From Chitinophagaceae bacterium (lineage in GTDB: Bacteria; Bacteroidota; Bacteroidia; Chitinophagales; Chitinophagaceae): a stretch of 64,000 bases of DNA. Within the stretch, counting starts at the first letter, position 1, and the number at the start of each line of letters is the position of its first letter. Location of the stretch: positions 22,051-86,050 of the forward strand of contig CANGBH010000003.1 in assembly GCA_947451935.1 (NCBI GenBank), written 5' to 3'. Under the pieces are notes generated by a model, which saw nothing but the letters and a program-made list of their open reading frames with translations, made no database searches and was not told the origin of the DNA. The position numbers and the translations under genes are program-made. This document shows, one piece after another, positions 36,251 to 44,506 of the stretch.

Positions 36251-36877
36251 ATGATGTATCCACTATCCCTAGTTGATTTTCATGATGGTTTATCTCTCTA
36301 TGTACCCGATCTGGAACTGGTTAAGTCTACTTACGAGGATTCAATTATTCAGAATAAGAATACTGCATTTCCATTCTGGGCTAAAGTATGGCCATCATCT
36401 AAAGCGATGACTACTTTTCTACAATCAGAAATTAGCCTGATTCAATCTAAACGAGTTTTGGAGATTGGTTCAGGAATTGGTCTGCCCTCTTTCTCAATTG
36501 CATCACATGTTGCTGAATTGATTATTAGCGACTATTCTAGTGAAGCAGTAGAATTAATTGATCGAAATATTACGCATTTGAGTTTGCCTCATGCGAAATC
36601 TATGCGTATTGACTGGAACGCCATATCAGATGATATACATGCTGATGTTGTCTTGTTGAGTGATATTAATTATAATCCAGATGACTTTACTCCATTATTA
36701 AGTATGATTCAATGTTTTATTGCTGCAGGTTCTACCGTAATTATTGCTACTCCTCAACGCATCATGACAAACCCGTTTGTAGAGTCAATTAAGCCATTCA
36801 TAAAGCGTTCGTTAATCATTCCTGTTGAAGAAATGAATCACGTATTGGATATTGGAATATTGATTCTTTCTAACTGA
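36251..36877 (+). CDS. class I SAM-dependent methyltransferase (METTL/NNT-like)
   Basis: A 208-residue protein starting MMYPLSLVDFHDGLSLYV. FPFWAKVWPSSKAMTTFL precedes the SAM motif VLEIGSGIGLPSFSIA (Gly-rich), the acidic ISDYSSEAVELI, the MRIDWN motif II and VVLLSDINYNPDDFTPLL at motif IV. This is the layout of the METTL-type N-methyltransferase subgroup (PF10294-like), whose bacterial members mostly act on proteins. The substrate is not identifiable. The next gene begins 61 bases downstream, with its own promoter. Confidence 0.8.
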   Translation: MMYPLSLVDFHDGLSLYVPDLELVKSTYEDSIIQNKNTAFPFWAKVWPSSKAMTTFLQSEISLIQSKRVLEIGSGIGLPSFSIASHVAELIISDYSSEAVELIDRNITHLSLPHAKSMRIDWNAISDDIHADVVLLSDINYNPDDFTPLLSMIQCFIAAGSTVIIATPQRIMTNPFVESIKPFIKRSLIIPVEEMNHVLDIGILILSN

Positions 36878-36903
36878 TTTTATAGAATAGACCGTCTTTT
36901 ATT

Positions 36904-36934
36904 TTTCGATATAAATTCTATATCAATAACTTTG
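36904..36934 (+). promoter_or_regulatory. promoter of the YdeI-CDGSH gene, giving a near-leaderless mRNA
   Basis: TTTC, a 19-base spacer and TAACTTTG (TAnnTTTG) end 4 bases before the ATG at 36939. The expected transcription start, a few bases after the box, falls on or beside the start codon, so the transcript may be leaderless. Confidence 0.5.
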
Positions 36935-36938
36935 TATT

Positions 36939-37574
36939 ATGAGTTCAACTGTTGACGTTTTTTTTGCTACTGCCAAACAATGGAAGGATGAATTGTCTGC
37001 ATTAAGAACAATTCTTCTGGACTGTAATCTGACTGAAGAGTTGAAATGGGGAAAGCCATGTTATATGTCAGAGGGAAAGAATATTATAATTCTGCTACCC
37101 TTTAAAGGGTATTGTGCCCTTGGCTTTTTTAATGGAGCATTATTAAAAGACGATAAAAATATTTTGGTTAAGCCAGGAGAGAATACGCAAACGGGTCGAC
37201 AAATTAGATTTGCCCAACTTCAGGAGATTATAAAAATGAAGGCTACGTTGAAGTCGTATATTATTGAAGCCATTAAGGCTGAAAAAGCTGGATTAAAAAT
37301 TGAACCAGTAAATCGTAGTGAAATTATTTTACCAGATGAATTAAAGCAGGTGATGAATAAAAATTCAGGATTCAAAAAGGCTTTTTCAGCATTGACTCCT
37401 GGACGTCAGAGAGCATATAGTATGTTTTTTTCAGCGCCTAAGCAATCCAAAACAAGGGAGACAAGAATTGAGAAATACATGAATCAAATCATGGATGGGA
37501 AGGGCATAAATGATTGCACGTGTGGCTTGTCTAAAAAGATGCCTTATTGTGATGGTTCACATAAATATAGGTAA
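36939..37574 (+). CDS. YdeI/OmdA-type (DUF1801) protein with C-terminal CDGSH iron-sulfur motif
   Basis: A 211-residue cytosolic protein. Residues about 10-115 form a DUF1801 domain (WKDELSALRTILLDC, LKWGKPCYMSEGKNIIILLP) and residues about 135-190 an OmdA/YdeI-type region (LTPGRQRAYSMFFSAPKQSK, KTRETRIEKYMNQIM). The last 20 residues hold CTCGLSKKMPYCDGSH, an exact C-x-C-x2-[ST]-x3-P-x-C-D-G-S-H motif with ligands Cys193, Cys195, Cys204 and His208. This motif binds a [2Fe-2S] cluster in mitoNEET-type proteins. I recall similar C-termini in some YdeI homologues. The function is unknown; redox or iron sensing is inference. Confidence 0.85.
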   Translation: MSSTVDVFFATAKQWKDELSALRTILLDCNLTEELKWGKPCYMSEGKNIIILLPFKGYCALGFFNGALLKDDKNILVKPGENTQTGRQIRFAQLQEIIKMKATLKSYIIEAIKAEKAGLKIEPVNRSEIILPDELKQVMNKNSGFKKAFSALTPGRQRAYSMFFSAPKQSKTRETRIEKYMNQIMDGKGINDCTCGLSKKMPYCDGSHKYR

Positions 37575-37607
37575 GCGTAAAGCAGGGTTATTTAACTGAC
37601 TTATAGA

Positions 37608-38132
37608 ATGGCTGAAGTATACATAAGAAAATTATCTACAGACGATATTGATGCATTGCAACAACTTTCGCGTCAAACATTTTTTGAGACATTCTCTGAT
37701 ATGAACACAGAAGAGAATATGAATCATTATTTAAGAGATGGTTTTTCAACTGAAAAACTTACAGCCGAACTTCATAATATAGCGTCACAGTTTTATTTTG
37801 CTGAACTAGATGGTTCAGCTGTTGGGTATTTAAAAATAAATGAAGGGGCAGCTCAGACTGAGTTGATGGATGATAAAGGACTTGAACTTGAGCGTATTTA
37901 TGTGTTGGCAGAATTTCAAGGGAAAAAAATTGGTCAGCTTCTCTATGATTATGCTGTTGACATTGCCTTGCAGGGAAAGTATGATTATATATGGCTAGGC
38001 GTTTGGGAGGAAAATCAGAAGGCGATTAAGTTTTATAAAAAAAATGGGTTTGTTGAATTTGACAAGCACTTATTTATATTGGGCGACGATGAACAGACTG
38101 ATATTATGATGAAGCTACTGATAAACGAATAG
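37608..38132 (+). CDS. GNAT-family N-acetyltransferase
   Basis: A 174-residue acetyltransferase of the Gcn5 fold. MAEVYIRKLSTDDIDALQQL is motif C, FAELDGSAVGYLKI is motif D, LELERIYVLAEFQGKKIGQL holds the acetyl-CoA pyrophosphate loop (Q/RxxGxG/A), and YDYIWLGVWEENQKAIKFYK with GFVEF is motif B. The substrate is unknown; neighbours suggest nothing specific. It lies 33 bases after the CDGSH gene, so it is probably on the same transcript. A bidirectional terminator follows 16 bases after its stop. Confidence 0.88.
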   Translation: MAEVYIRKLSTDDIDALQQLSRQTFFETFSDMNTEENMNHYLRDGFSTEKLTAELHNIASQFYFAELDGSAVGYLKINEGAAQTELMDDKGLELERIYVLAEFQGKKIGQLLYDYAVDIALQGKYDYIWLGVWEENQKAIKFYKKNGFVEFDKHLFILGDDEQTDIMMKLLINE

Positions 38133-38148
38133 TCCTATAATTTAAATA

Positions 38149-38183
38149 AAAAAACCACCTACTATCAGAATAGGTGGTTTTTT
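38149..38183. terminator. bidirectional intrinsic terminator
   Basis: AAAAAACCACCTA and TAGGTGGTTTTTT form a 13-bp stem around a 9-base loop, with A and T runs. It ends the plus-strand GNAT transcript and the minus-strand haloperoxidase operon. Confidence 0.9.
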
Positions 38184-38195
38184 AAAAGTCTAGCT

Positions 38196-39740
38196 TTAAT
38201 TAGCTCCGTCTGTTTTTGCTCTTTCTATAGCATATTGACCAATGTCATTTCCTACTCTTAATCCAACTTCACAATCTGATCTATAATGTAATCCACCAAC
38301 TAACCTTGATTTAGAAGCATCGTTTGCCATTTGAGTATAAGCTGAAGCCCGCTCTGGTATGATGTATCCTAAAATTGCTGCCGCTGCTCCGCTAAATGTT
38401 GAATGCCCTGAAATATACGAAGGGAAGTTTGGTAGTCCTGTTAGTGTTTTGATTCTTGGATCTAATTGTGAAGGTCTTGGATTATAATAAGTGTATTTTG
38501 TTTTCCAACACACTATACCTGCATCCATTAAGGCCATGTTTAATAATGCCAAATTTCTTGCCCATCTTACTTCACTGAAATTTTTTGTTATAAAATCTTC
38601 TGCAGCAATTGCATTCCAATGACCTGGAGGAGTATACGTTCCTACACCATCTCCCCAAAACAAAACCAATTGTTGATTTTCTATAGTCGGGTTGTTTGTA
38701 TAACTAAGTACCTCTGCAAGTTCTATCTTCATTTGATCACTTCCAGTCAAGGGTGGTGGAGGAGGAACTAATGACTTTGCTGTAGTTGTATCAAATAAAA
38801 ATGGCTTTACATTACCATAAAGAGGAAGCATGCCGGGTCTTTTAGGACTATCCTGACTTATCCAAGGAATTTCACCTTTTGCTATGGTACTTGTTTCAAA
38901 ATTTGCCCAGTCAGTTGGCGTACCAACTGCCTTACCTGCTTTATCTGTTTTGGCCCGTGCTATAAAAACCTGAGCAATTTGTCTTCCCAACGCATCGCCA
39001 GCATTTACATCACTTCGAGTGGCAGATCCAGACATTATTGTTGCTTCTTCATGTGCAGTTGCTTTTTCTTGGATAGCTGCAATTTCAGTTGGAAATAATA
39101 GCTTCATCATCTCTGCTGTAACCCCAGCTATAACTGCTGCTTCTGATGGATATGATGGCAAATTCGATTTGCCAGCTTTTGCAATGATGCTAGAATCATT
39201 ATTATATGGTGCAGCACGATTATATAATTTCTTATAATGCCAACAGGCAACAAGTGCATCATATTGTGCTGCTGCTATATACGCATAGGCTCTTGCTGAA
39301 TAGGGTGGATTTGCAAATGGGAATAATGGATATGCAAATGGATTTGCAGAACTTGGGATTGGGTAAGTTCCATCCTCATTTTGAAAAGGTGGTAGATTAT
39401 ATTTTGCTACAAGTTCTCTGATTAATTCATTCCATCTCAAGACGCCCCCTGCAGCCCAATAATTAATGTTTGAAGATTGATCTTGGGTCAGGTTTCGTTG
39501 AAAACCTTTAATCTCATTTAGTTCTGCAATATAATTTGCATTGCTTTTATCAAGTGGAGTGGCAATAGCAAATGTGTCTGGTCTTGTTAATAATACTGTT
39601 TTCCAACTACCCGCATCTAAATCGATATTTTTAGGTTCGAGTATGGGCAAATGAGCTGTTCTAAATTCAATATCTTTTTTACAAGAGGCAAGAGATAGTA
39701 AAAAGAGTGCAACGAGTGATTTTATATAGAGATGTTTCAT
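38196..39740 (-). CDS. vanadium-dependent haloperoxidase / PAP2-type lipoprotein
   Basis: A 514-residue lipoprotein (MKHLYIKSLVALFLLSLASC, Cys20). The C-terminal 120 residues carry all the vanadate/phosphate-binding motifs: KYTYYNPRP (Lys415, Arg422), YISGHSTF (His446) and SRLVGGLHYRSD (Arg479, His485, Asp489). The Lys-x6-Arg-Pro / SGH / SR-x5-H spacing matches vanadium haloperoxidases and acid phosphatases alike. The N-terminal 390 residues are all-helical, as in haloperoxidase dimers. It could oxidise halides with H2O2 or dephosphorylate lipids. It is last in a four-gene operon with an outer-membrane barrel, 1 base after that gene. Confidence 0.88.
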   Translation of the reverse strand: MKHLYIKSLVALFLLSLASCKKDIEFRTAHLPILEPKNIDLDAGSWKTVLLTRPDTFAIATPLDKSNANYIAELNEIKGFQRNLTQDQSSNINYWAAGGVLRWNELIRELVAKYNLPPFQNEDGTYPIPSSANPFAYPLFPFANPPYSARAYAYIAAAQYDALVACWHYKKLYNRAAPYNNDSSIIAKAGKSNLPSYPSEAAVIAGVTAEMMKLLFPTEIAAIQEKATAHEEATIMSGSATRSDVNAGDALGRQIAQVFIARAKTDKAGKAVGTPTDWANFETSTIAKGEIPWISQDSPKRPGMLPLYGNVKPFLFDTTTAKSLVPPPPPLTGSDQMKIELAEVLSYTNNPTIENQQLVLFWGDGVGTYTPPGHWNAIAAEDFITKNFSEVRWARNLALLNMALMDAGIVCWKTKYTYYNPRPSQLDPRIKTLTGLPNFPSYISGHSTFSGAAAAILGYIIPERASAYTQMANDASKSRLVGGLHYRSDCEVGLRVGNDIGQYAIERAKTDGAN

Positions 39741-39741
39741 G

Positions 39742-40710
39742 TTATTTTTTTTCAGTTGAAGAATTGGTTGACTCTTTTTTCTTTTTGACTTTTTTAGAAA
39801 AGTCTAAGATGTAAAACAATCCACCATAATAAGCAGTTGATTGTCCAACATTTCTTCCTTGAATAACATGATTCCCCCCACCAATTAGTGAGAGTCCAAA
39901 TACTTTAGGAATTTCATATTTAATATTCACTCCTACACTTGTTGAATTCATTCTATTGCTTGGGAATGGCATGTTGTTTTTTGTAATATCGAAACCTCCC
40001 AGTGTTTTTGTATCCGTTAAAGTAGCTTCTGCTATCAACCAGCTTGTTCTGTATCCTGCTCTAAAATGCAATGTATTCACGTCTGGCATGGCTATTTGAT
40101 TCGATAAATTCATCACAGTTGTGTAATAGGCATTACGTTCTGTTTGGCTATTGCCTCTAATTGTATAGGTTTCAGATGCAGTTGCAAAAAAATCCCCTAA
40201 TTGATAGTCAAGCATTAATCTTCCTGATGCGGTGCTGCTTTTAAAACCAATTGCTAATGGTAAATAGTCAACAATATAATCGTTCAATGGGGCAGATGCA
40301 CCTGCTAATACATACAAAGAAAATGTACCGTGTTTCAAATCTTTTTCTATTGGCATCCATTTAAGCCATGCAGATAAATCTTGTATTCCGGCTATTGAGT
40401 GCAATGTTCCAGCACTTGCCTTGTTTGAAATGTAGGGGGTATTAAATAAGAAGTTTAAATTGTCTTTTATGCCATAGTTCCCCATCACACTAAGGCTCTT
40501 TGAGCTAATGGTGCCTAAGTTTAGATTTTCTCTATGATTTGTTCCTTCCCAATATTTATTCCAGCTATCTGTGCCGTACATCAATCCAGTACAAAATTGA
40601 TTCTTATTCATCATAATCGCATCTTGATCTGTTTGTGCAAAAGATGATGCTATTGTTACTACAAAGCCCACACATAGGGCAATGTGCCTGTGAAATTTTA
40701 TTAAATTCAT
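39742..40710 (-). CDS. outer-membrane beta-barrel protein (transporter-like)
   Basis: A 322-residue protein with a signal peptide (ALCVGFVVTIASSFAQ). The mature part is a long series of amphipathic strands with aromatic girdle residues, such as SLSVMGNYGIKDNLNFLFN, FSLYVLAGASAPLNDYI, and LSLIGGGNHVIQGRNVGQ, ending in a lysine-rich tail. It resembles the Phenol_MetA_deg-type outer-membrane proteins. The stop is 1 base before the haloperoxidase gene, so these two are tightly coupled. It may supply substrate or export the product of the haloperoxidase; that is inference. The preceding gene is 105 bases upstream. Confidence 0.75.
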   Translation of the reverse strand: MNLIKFHRHIALCVGFVVTIASSFAQTDQDAIMMNKNQFCTGLMYGTDSWNKYWEGTNHRENLNLGTISSKSLSVMGNYGIKDNLNFLFNTPYISNKASAGTLHSIAGIQDLSAWLKWMPIEKDLKHGTFSLYVLAGASAPLNDYIVDYLPLAIGFKSSTASGRLMLDYQLGDFFATASETYTIRGNSQTERNAYYTTVMNLSNQIAMPDVNTLHFRAGYRTSWLIAEATLTDTKTLGGFDITKNNMPFPSNRMNSTSVGVNIKYEIPKVFGLSLIGGGNHVIQGRNVGQSTAYYGGLFYILDFSKKVKKKKESTNSSTEKK

Positions 40711-40815
40711 TTTAGTAAGTTGAGATTATAGTTGACTGTGCACACAGGCTTTAATGCATGGGTGCGCAAGAGAGTTATCCCAGTAAAAGGGATATGATCT
40801 AGATTGTTTGAAAAA

Positions 40816-41367
40816 CTAAGCTTCTGGAGGCTGCTCTACACTTTGAAGGAAATCAAAACTTGACACCATAGCGTGATTAGAATTATGCTTAAGTTTTGAT
40901 AAATAAAGGCAAGTGAAAATAGTAAAATGATTTTCTTCAGTAAAATCAGATACAGAAAATTTTATGAATTGGTTGTTAGATGATTTTTTTGATCCTCCAG
41001 CATTTGCAATATCATTGATCTGCTTTGTAAAATCATCTTTAGTATTCTTGATTAGCGATTTTGTGACGTTTGGAACACAAAGTATTTCTAGTGTATCATT
41101 ATATATTCTCTTTTTTACGTATTGGTAATTGACTCCATTGATATCAATATTACCTTGTATAGATACAAACTCTTTAGAGTTAATAGAATAGGGCAGACTT
41201 AACGGAAGTTTAAAGCTGATAAGTTCGGATTCCTTGAATTTGTTCTCATCCAATAATGCTTGCAATTCACGCGTAGCTTTTCCGTCAAAATAATTGGCAA
41301 CAAATTTGTAACCAATTATATTGAATAGCATCAATGCAAGTAATGATATGGAAATAAGTTTTTTCAA
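40816..41367 (-). CDS. exported protein of unknown function with coupled TTG start
   Basis: A 183-residue protein I do not recognise. It starts with TTG (MKKLISISLLALMLFN) that follows directly on the TAA of the upstream 53-residue gene (TAATTG), which indicates coupled translation. The first 22 residues form a membrane or signal segment. The rest has alternating hydrophobic and charged residues with YKFVANYF and ILCVPNVTKSLI and ends SVEQPPEA. It contains only scattered cysteines and no catalytic signature. It lies between a small Cys-containing peptide and an outer-membrane barrel gene. Confidence 0.6.
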   Translation of the reverse strand: MKKLISISLLALMLFNIIGYKFVANYFDGKATRELQALLDENKFKESELISFKLPLSLPYSINSKEFVSIQGNIDINGVNYQYVKKRIYNDTLEILCVPNVTKSLIKNTKDDFTKQINDIANAGGSKKSSNNQFIKFSVSDFTEENHFTIFTCLYLSKLKHNSNHAMVSSFDFLQSVEQPPEA

Positions 41368-41529
41368 TTATTTGTCTGAAGGTTTCGAGCAATGTTTTCC
41401 CGACTTAGATGACTTACAAACTTTTGTAGTATCTGAACTTGACGATTTAGATTTATCTTTTTCTTTTGATTGAGCGAACATCGTCAACGAAAAGGCAATG
41501 AACAAAAGTGTAGTCAGGCTCTTTTTCAT
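41368..41529 (-). CDS. 53-residue exported Ser/Lys-rich peptide with two cysteines
   Basis: A small gene starting MKKSLTTLLFIAFSLTMFAQ, a good signal peptide that is cut near residue 20. The mature ~33 residues are SKEKDKSKSSSSDTTKV followed by CKSSKSGKHCSKPSDK. They are rich in Ser and Lys and hold a Cys pair 9 residues apart with a single His between them. A redox peptide, metal ligand or secreted factor is possible. The next gene starts immediately at its stop. The pairing is the strongest evidence that it is real; homology cannot be checked here. Confidence 0.6.
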   Translation of the reverse strand: MKKSLTTLLFIAFSLTMFAQSKEKDKSKSSSSDTTKVCKSSKSGKHCSKPSDK

Positions 41530-41867
41530 AAAAATCATTTAAAATTACCTAAGCAAAATAATATTAAATCTTTACTATTCCCTATTTCCATTGAGTTTTA
41601 ATGAATTTTATTATTCTCCTTTTATTTTTATTTATTAGATTTAATTGAATGAGGGTAACAGGTAAATTCGATCATTGTATTGAAAATCAATATTTTATAA
41701 ATTAAATAAATATGGAATGCATAATTCTAGTGCCAGGTTATCTGTTTTTATAGTCAGCTACTTGAAATTAAAATGATTGAACTTTATACTTTCAATGTAT
41801 CAATCCTATTGGGTAGAATTTCAATATTTTTGAGTGAACTATATTTAGTTTTTATCTAATGCTATGT
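41530..41867. other. 338-base intergenic region, AT-rich, no gene seen
   Basis: Divergent gap between the small-peptide operon and the cupin gene. All frames are short; I see no RNA gene or strong hairpin. A TATATTTA, one mismatch from a -7 box, lies about 28 bases before the cupin start. Confidence 0.5.
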
Positions 41868-42290
41868 ATGAAAAAGCTCTTGCTAATTATAATATTCAAT
41901 TCACTTTTTTTTGCCGGATATAGTCAATCTAATTATAAAATAGTCATAGAGCCACTATTAAAAACGGATACAAGTTACGCGGGACAAAAACTAGTTTATC
42001 CCAGTGGTGATTCTACTGAAACGACAATTGCTAAAGTTATTCTACCCCCAGGTGCTTCAACAGATTGGCATATGCATGATTATCCATTGTATGGTTATCT
42101 AATACAAGGGGAGTTGACTGTGGAACGAAAAGGATATCCTCCATTTTTAATGAAAGCAGGATCGGCCTACGCTGAAGTAATTGGAACATGGCATAATGGA
42201 ACAAATACAGGTAAAGTAGATTGTGTGTTTATTGTTTTTTCAACAGGTGTTCGTAATCACCCTCTCTCAGTAAAACGCGCTGGTTTCTAA
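41868..42290 (+). CDS. exported cupin-domain protein
   Basis: A 140-residue secreted cupin. The ATG at 41868 (MKKLLLIIIFNSLFFAGYSQ) gives the signal peptide; a frame start three codons earlier is less likely. Cupin motif 1 is DWHMHDYPLYGYLIQGELTV, with metal-binding His-x-His, and motif 2 is GSAYAEVIGTWHNGTNTG with a further His. The beta-barrel core otherwise covers the mature protein. Such small cupins bind metal and often act on small molecules; no substrate is evident. Its stop is 64 bases from the next gene, which starts the M20 hydrolase unit. Confidence 0.85.
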   Translation: MKKLLLIIIFNSLFFAGYSQSNYKIVIEPLLKTDTSYAGQKLVYPSGDSTETTIAKVILPPGASTDWHMHDYPLYGYLIQGELTVERKGYPPFLMKAGSAYAEVIGTWHNGTNTGKVDCVFIVFSTGVRNHPLSVKRAGF

Positions 42291-42354
42291 TAATGTGTAG
42301 GTCTATTGAATTACCTTGCGAGTAAGAAGAATTTATTCAACCGAATCTTCAACT

Positions 42355-43674
42355 ATGAATTATATAAAACAAGTATTGGTATGCTCTTTAACGCTTTTGG
42401 TCATTGCATCAAAAGCTCAGTCAATTAAAAGTCCTTCATCTGAATGGCTCAAAAACAACACTGAAAAATGTTTTGATTGGTATAAATACCTTCATGCCAA
42501 TCCTGAGTTGAGCTCTCAAGAAGAGAGGACTTCAACCTATCTTAAAGAGATTGTTTCTGATTTTGGATACACCATTATAGACTCCTTAGGATTACACAGT
42601 TTTGCGGCTGTGTTGAAAAACGGGAATGGTCCTGTTGTCTTATTTAGAACAGATATGGATGGTCTTCCTGTAAAAGAGTCGACTGGTCTGCCTTATGCTA
42701 GTACTCAACTTGTTCAACAAAATGGGAAATCCGTTTCAGTCATGCATGCATGTGGACATGACTTTCATATGGCTACATGGCTTTCAGCTGCTGCGATCCT
42801 TAGCCAAAACAGAAAGAGCTGGAGTGGTACTATAATTTTTCTTGCACAGTCTGCTGAGGAAATTGCTCAAGGTGCAAAAAGGGTTTTATCATCTAATCAA
42901 TATAGCAAATTACCTAAATCAGATTTCCTCTTTGCAATACATGATAATTCTGAACTAGAGGCCGGTACCGCTGGCTTTTGTAATAACTACGCAATGGCTG
43001 GTGTTGATATGATGAATATTACTTTGTATGGTAAAGGGGGGCATGGCGCGGCACCCCATAAAACTATTGATCCAATTTTATTGGCAGCCAACTTCATAAC
43101 TGAACTACAAAGTATTGTTAGTAGAAATCTTTCTTCTAATGATCCAGCAGTGATTACAGTAGGGGCTATTAATGGCGGTGAGATTGGAAATGTAATTCCT
43201 AACCAAGTTGAACTGAAGCTTACAATACGTTCATTTGATCAAAAGGCGAGAGCAATAATTTTAAATCGCATCAAGACCATTGGAGATAATCTTGCACGTG
43301 CTGCAGGCCTAGCAGATGATAAGCTGCCGAAGTACGACTTGTTGGACATGACCATACCAGCAGTGTATAATAATCCTGTAATGGGTGAGAAACTGAAGAA
43401 GAGTATTATTCAACATATTGGAGCATCAGCCGTGAAAGAGGTCCCTGCTGTAATGATTGGCGAAGATTTTGGTATGTATTCAGGGTTAGATCATACTATT
43501 CCATCCTATATAGTATGGATGGGAACTCAAACGAAAAATAAAATAGATTCATTCACCCAACAGAAAAAAGATTTCCCTACTCTGCATAGCAGTTATTACT
43601 ATCCAGAATTTGAAGAGGCGCTACCTGCTTCAATTAAAATTGTTACTGCTTGCTTATTCGATTTGTTTAAATAG
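42355..43674 (+). CDS. exported M20-family amidohydrolase
   Basis: A 439-residue metal-dependent hydrolase. The signal peptide (ATG at 42355, MNYIKQVLVCSLTLLVIASK) is cut near KAQ. The zinc/metal site is in MHACGHDFHMATWL, with a dimerisation domain starting KGGHGAAPHKTIDPILLA and the GEDFGMYSGLD loop near the C-terminus. This is the layout of M20D/IAA-amidohydrolase-like enzymes, cleaving N-acyl amino acids, N-acetyl-diaminopimelate or plant-type conjugates. The upstream frame begins at a TTG thirteen codons earlier with a less plausible signal. The next gene starts 10 bases downstream, so they are cotranscribed. Confidence 0.88.
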   Translation: MNYIKQVLVCSLTLLVIASKAQSIKSPSSEWLKNNTEKCFDWYKYLHANPELSSQEERTSTYLKEIVSDFGYTIIDSLGLHSFAAVLKNGNGPVVLFRTDMDGLPVKESTGLPYASTQLVQQNGKSVSVMHACGHDFHMATWLSAAAILSQNRKSWSGTIIFLAQSAEEIAQGAKRVLSSNQYSKLPKSDFLFAIHDNSELEAGTAGFCNNYAMAGVDMMNITLYGKGGHGAAPHKTIDPILLAANFITELQSIVSRNLSSNDPAVITVGAINGGEIGNVIPNQVELKLTIRSFDQKARAIILNRIKTIGDNLARAAGLADDKLPKYDLLDMTIPAVYNNPVMGEKLKKSIIQHIGASAVKEVPAVMIGEDFGMYSGLDHTIPSYIVWMGTQTKNKIDSFTQQKKDFPTLHSSYYYPEFEEALPASIKIVTACLFDLFK

Positions 43675-43684
43675 CAGTTTATCA

Positions 43685-44239
43685 ATGAATAGTATGAAAA
43701 GAAGTGGACAGAATAAGGTTTATATAGCCACGAGTTTGGATGGGTTTATTGCTGATGCCAATGGTAAGATTGATTTTCTTGATACGTTTCCTTTCCCAGA
43801 AAATGATGATATGGGGTATTATCAATTCATGAATCAAATTGATGCGATTTTGATGGGGCGTAAAAGTTTTGAGACTGTACTTGCTTTTGGAGTAGAGTGG
43901 CCATACAGTAAGCCTGTTTTTGTGTGGAGTGAAACAGTAGAAACTATTCCTGTAAACCTAGTAGACAAAGTAAAATTAGTGAATGGTAATGCTTTAAGCG
44001 TCCTTGTGAGTATACAAAAAGAGGGCTATGCTAATTTGTATATTGATGGAGGTAAAACCATTCAGTCTTTTTTGAGAGAAGGTCTTATTGATGATATGAT
44101 TATCACAACTATACCAGTGCTGATAGGTTCAGGCGTGCCTTTATTTGGGAAGTTGGACAGTATAGTGAAATTCTCTTGTGTTGATTCCAAGGTTTATGCA
44201 AACGGTGTTGTACAGAGTAGGTATAGTAGAGTGCGGTGA
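43685..44239 (+). CDS. RibD-C/dihydrofolate-reductase-like oxidoreductase
   Basis: A 184-residue NADPH-dependent reductase of the RibD C-terminal/DHFR-like family. Landmarks are NKVYIATSLDGFIADANGKI, the IDAILMGRKSFETVLAF helix, the NLYIDGGKTIQSFLREGLID loop and the IPVLIGSGVPLFG strand. The ATG at 43685 (or 43694) fits the family; the frame extends further upstream over the M20 gene but without a plausible start. Probably a cytosolic reductase of a pyrimidine or folate-like substrate. The gene stops at 44239, and repeat copies begin almost immediately (44242). Confidence 0.85.
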   Translation: MNSMKRSGQNKVYIATSLDGFIADANGKIDFLDTFPFPENDDMGYYQFMNQIDAILMGRKSFETVLAFGVEWPYSKPVFVWSETVETIPVNLVDKVKLVNGNALSVLVSIQKEGYANLYIDGGKTIQSFLREGLIDDMIITTIPVLIGSGVPLFGKLDSIVKFSCVDSKVYANGVVQSRYSRVR

Positions 44240-44241
44240 GA

Positions 44242-44506
44242 TTTCTCGCTTCGCTCGAAATGACAGGTAAATCGTGGGAATCAAGGTAATTGGAACTAAT
44301 AACCCAAAAAATGTCATTCCGAGCAGAGCGAGGAATCTAAGATTAATACTTAGTGTATTGAGGTTTCTCGCTTCGCTCGAAATGACAAGTAAATCGTGGG
44401 AATCAAGGTAATTGGAGATAATAACCAAAATGTCATTCCGAGCGGAGCGAGGAATCTTGGATTAATGTGTAGGGGTTTAGATTCCTCGCTTCGCTCGGAA
44501 TGACAG
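44242..44506. repeat. dispersed-type inverted repeat units, two full and one half copy
   Basis: Two direct copies of about 105 bases (44242-44347 and 44364-44466, period 122) are nearly identical. Each carries TTTCTCGCTTCGCTCGAAAT at one end and CCGAGCRGAGCGAGGAATCT at the other, which are reverse complements over about 24 bases, so each unit can fold as a long hairpin. A further half copy (ATTCCTCGCTTCGCTCGGAA) lies at 44481-44500. This GTCATTCC…GGAATCT type is widespread between genes of Bacteroidota, as I recall. It has no coding potential. Confidence 0.85.
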
